Source: Isohypsibius dastychi (lineage: Eukaryota > Tardigrada > Eutardigrada > Parachela > Isohypsibiidae). Taken from it: DNA of 32,676 nucleotides. The stretch lies in assembly GCA_034696485.1 (NCBI GenBank), contig JAQIWT010000132.1:1-32676 (forward strand), written 5' to 3'. The stretch's first letter is position 1. Every line of letters begins with the position of its first letter. Positions 30,285 to 32,676 of the stretch are shown here, in pieces. Under the pieces are notes generated by a model. The model did not search any database. It was not told the DNA's origin and saw only the letters and a program-made list of their open reading frames with translations. Position numbers and translations under genes: made by a program.

Positions 30285-30689
30285 GGAACAGAGCATCGCT
30301 CTTTTTTATTATTTCATCGCGATGACGGGTCAGCCTTTGCTACACAGAAAGAACTTTTCTTCCATCACTCAGCCACAACACGGTGTTCGCCGTTCTGAGA
30401 TTCTGGGAAGTCAGGCATAACGCTATCAAGGTCTTCCGTCAGTTGTCACGTTGAAGGGATCATCAAAGGACACAATCGTCTATTGTACTGCCTGCGACCA
30501 GTCCAGGTTGAATATCGGACAACCTATGAAATTACAGTGGACCCAGCTGGTTAGGCTTCGCCCGTTGTGTTGCAGGATGAAAACACGGGTGCCTCGTCGA
30601 GACCGCGTGGAAATATTACTGGGCCTGGGATTTACTCCACCTACAAGTCTCATACTGTATAACCGATGTATAACACTCTACCTTAACTA

Positions 30690-31625
30690 CCGGGTGGCCC
30701 GCTATTTTTGACTGTAAACTTTGGAGTGGTGTACCTCGTCCCTTTTTGCTTCAAAACTTGTGGCTTTGATCACAGTCGATAGAAAATTTATTTTTCTCTC
30801 TAGTTAGTTGTCCAACCAAAACATGAATCACGGGTTCCCACCATGAGCGTCAAAAGAACAAGTAAGAGTCAAAAACTTTTCTGGCTTGGCCAAAAAAATT
30901 GAAATCCACCAAACTCGTGAACCTATGTTCTCTCTCAGCATCGTTGAGGTTTTTTGAACTCAGTTTTCAAAGCGCTACATTTTTTATGGCGAATGTCTTG
31001 AGATTGGATGAAGCACCGAGGAGATTCAACCCCCTCGTCTTCAGAAAAACCGTCGTAGCTCGTTTTCGCGGCAAGGGCTTTTCACTGTTGGTTCTGCGGT
31101 GCTGGTGGTCTCCTAGTGAATCAAATTAGCTTTTGTAGCCACTTTTGTTGTAGCCACAATCACGACGAACAAATTAGTATGTCTCTTGTATCACTGTTCA
31201 ATTTTCTCATCTCTTAAAATTCAAAAAACCCCGAAATCTCACCGAAAAATGCCGGTCTTAGATTTGGCGTGATTTCTTCCATTTCAACGCGATTTTTCAC
31301 TTGAATCGAATTGCAGCAGTTGAAAGTAGTTGTTCAGGTACGCGTTGATATCAGAAACATGAGGAACGGTTAACTCACTCAATAGCTGTTGTCACGGAAA
31401 CTTTGGTGAAACAGAAACTATGTCAAAAAGCCATGGAGCTTTCTGACCGACCCCCAGTTTTACAGCTTCCTCTTGAATAGCATTTGCACCACATAAACAG
31501 TGTGCCTGTTGTCGTATAGAGAAATGAATTTTACATCGATTACATCTAAAGCTAAAAGTTTTTGAGCAAGAGGGGGCAAGGTGGACCACCCCAAAGTTTA
31601 CAGTTTAAAATTGCGGGCCACCCGG
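30690..31625 (+). mobile_element. 936-bp TA-flanked inverted-repeat element, copy 2
   Basis: Ends are inverted copies starting CCGGGTGGCCCGC and continuing to ACTGTAAACTTTGG; TA lies directly outside both ends (30688-30689 and 31626-31627). Same family as 3542-4465: shared ends, similar length and a homologous interior with VLRLDEAPRRFN on the plus strand, i.e. opposite orientation to copy 1. The interior similarity also covers the GGTCTCCT and TTGTAGCCA stretches further downstream. No DDE domain recognised. Confidence 0.92.
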
Positions 31626-31645
31626 TACATTACCATGAAGCGTTA

Positions 31646-32327
31646 CGGGGAGGTTATTTGTTGGGTTTAGCGTTTTCATACATCTAACACGGATTACATT
31701 TGTGAGGTGAGGATGAGTTACCATTCTAAAACTCAAATGGCAGAATATAGTGGGGAAGTTGAAGTATCTGTACAATTGTACGTGACTGCACGTTCATTTT
31801 GGACAAAGTCTGATCAGCCGTTGTAGAGAAAAGGGCTACCGTGCAAATCATTCGAATTTTTTTGAACGAGCCATGAGAGAGGTAACCTAATCGGAAGAGT
31901 GCATTGTATAGCTAACAAAAATCCCCACACTGGGAATTTTTTGTTTTCTGAAATACTAACTGAGAATTGCGAAATACTCTACAAAATGACGTCTTGAGTT
32001 GTTTATAGCCGCTGACGGTCCAAGAATCACGATTCCAAAAAATAAAAGATTCCCAATGTGGGGATTTCTGTTAGCTATAGAATGCACTCTTCTAATTAAG
32101 TTACCTCTCTCATGGCTCGTTCAAAAAAACTGGAATGATTTGCACGGTAGCCCTTTTCTCTACAACGGCTGATCAGACTTTGTCCAAAATGAACGTGCAG
32201 TCACGTACTTCAACTTCCCCACTATATTCTGCCATTTGAGTTTTAGAATGGTAACACATCCTCTCGTCGAAAATATAATCCGCGCAGGAGCTATCAAAAC
32301 GATAAAACCCAACAAATAACCTCGCCT
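31646..32327. mobile_element. Foldback element with ~300-bp inverted arms
   Basis: Almost the whole element is two inverted arms (about 31646-31953 and 32033-32327) around an ~80-bp loop. Shared sequence includes GAGGTTATTTGTTGGGTTT at the ends, AAACTCAAATGGCAGAATAT, CAAAGTCTGATCAGCCGTTG and TAGCTAACA-AAATCCCCACA inward. TA at 31644-31645 and 32328-32329 fits a TA duplication. The left arm carries an extra ~14 bases (near 31772). No coding capacity. RNA from it would form a long hairpin. Confidence 0.9.
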
Positions 32328-32329
32328 TA

Positions 32330-32676
32330 AACTTTCACACCTGTATGTACCGGACCTGCTCCAAATTTAGGTCTGGCCAGTGTTTTCTGCGCTACATGAA
32401 CTACACCTGGTAAAAGAGCTAGAAGATTGGGTGAAGTCTGGTTCTCGTGCTATGGATCACAAGTCTATAAAATGTCCCACGCTTGTAGAATTCGATTCCG
32501 TTGCACCACACCAATAACTGACAAAACCAGCGCTTCCAAATGAGTCGTTTTTATCGAAGAAGTAATCTTTTCAACCAAATACGACAGTAAACACATGAAG
32601 AAGAAGAAAAGAGAATAAACGTCTCAAAGATGATCAGTGGATGAATAATAATACAAGTGGAGAACACCAGAGCCAC
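32330..32676. other. Right edge, nothing recognised
   Basis: AT-rich flank with purine-rich GAAGAAGAAAAG near 32600. No gene or element terminus supported. Confidence 0.4.

Noticed and set aside
1-32676. Stop-codon reassignment to explain the many in-frame stops
   Set aside because: All three stop codons occur as interruptions, and the same codons also end other frames normally; decay or errors explain it better.

Overview
The window is from the nuclear genome of an invertebrate animal. Genes are split by short GT-AG introns (about 50-230 bp), and two families are typical of metazoan chromatin and ubiquitin biology: a PHD-JmjC lysine demethylase of the KDM7 type and a BTB-BACK-Kelch protein. 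I cannot name the phylum. There are no bacterial operons, CRISPR arrays, rRNA or convincing tRNA genes. Much of the DNA is transposable elements at different stages of decay, and most host genes are partial or broken.

Layout, left to right. 1-1422 (minus): 5' part of a gene related to the stonustoxin/neoverrucotoxin (SNTX) family, with frame changes and a stop, running off the left edge. 2086-2239: a MITE with a perfect 10-bp target duplication. 2510-3102: a broken Tc1/mariner transposase interrupted at a 14-G tract. 3542-4465: a TA-flanked inverted-repeat element whose sister copy lies at 30690-31625. 5688-7215: a decayed Ty3/gypsy pol (protease, part of the reverse transcriptase). 7387-8782: a KDM7-like gene whose splice phases mostly work, but only up to the middle of the JmjC domain. 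9299-10868: a KLHL-like gene with one in-frame TGA and about one Kelch repeat. 11976-13235 (minus): an unrecognised multi-exon gene with a stop and a frame change. 14933-15363: a small RGG/GAR protein. 15560-17304: unrecognised coding-like segments.

20126-23303: a second gypsy pol (spacer, RT, RNase H, integrase) that stays in one frame except for four nonsense codons and a 155-bp MITE that can be excised exactly on paper; at least two catalytic or metal-binding positions are also substituted. 24160-27053: an almost complete hAT transposon with a four-exon transposase. 27619-28650: an element with ~165-bp inverted arms. 29890-29926: two CACGTG boxes 21 bp apart next to a CRE. 31646-32327: a foldback element with ~300-bp arms, 20 bp from the 30690-31625 element.

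I see no new multi-gene system. The most useful signals are the precise insertion footprints of several element families, the C:G to T:A style decay of the second gypsy element, and the side-by-side half-genes (KDM7-like and KLHL-like). Several frame breaks fall in short homopolymers, so true pseudogenes and assembly errors cannot be told apart from this sequence alone.
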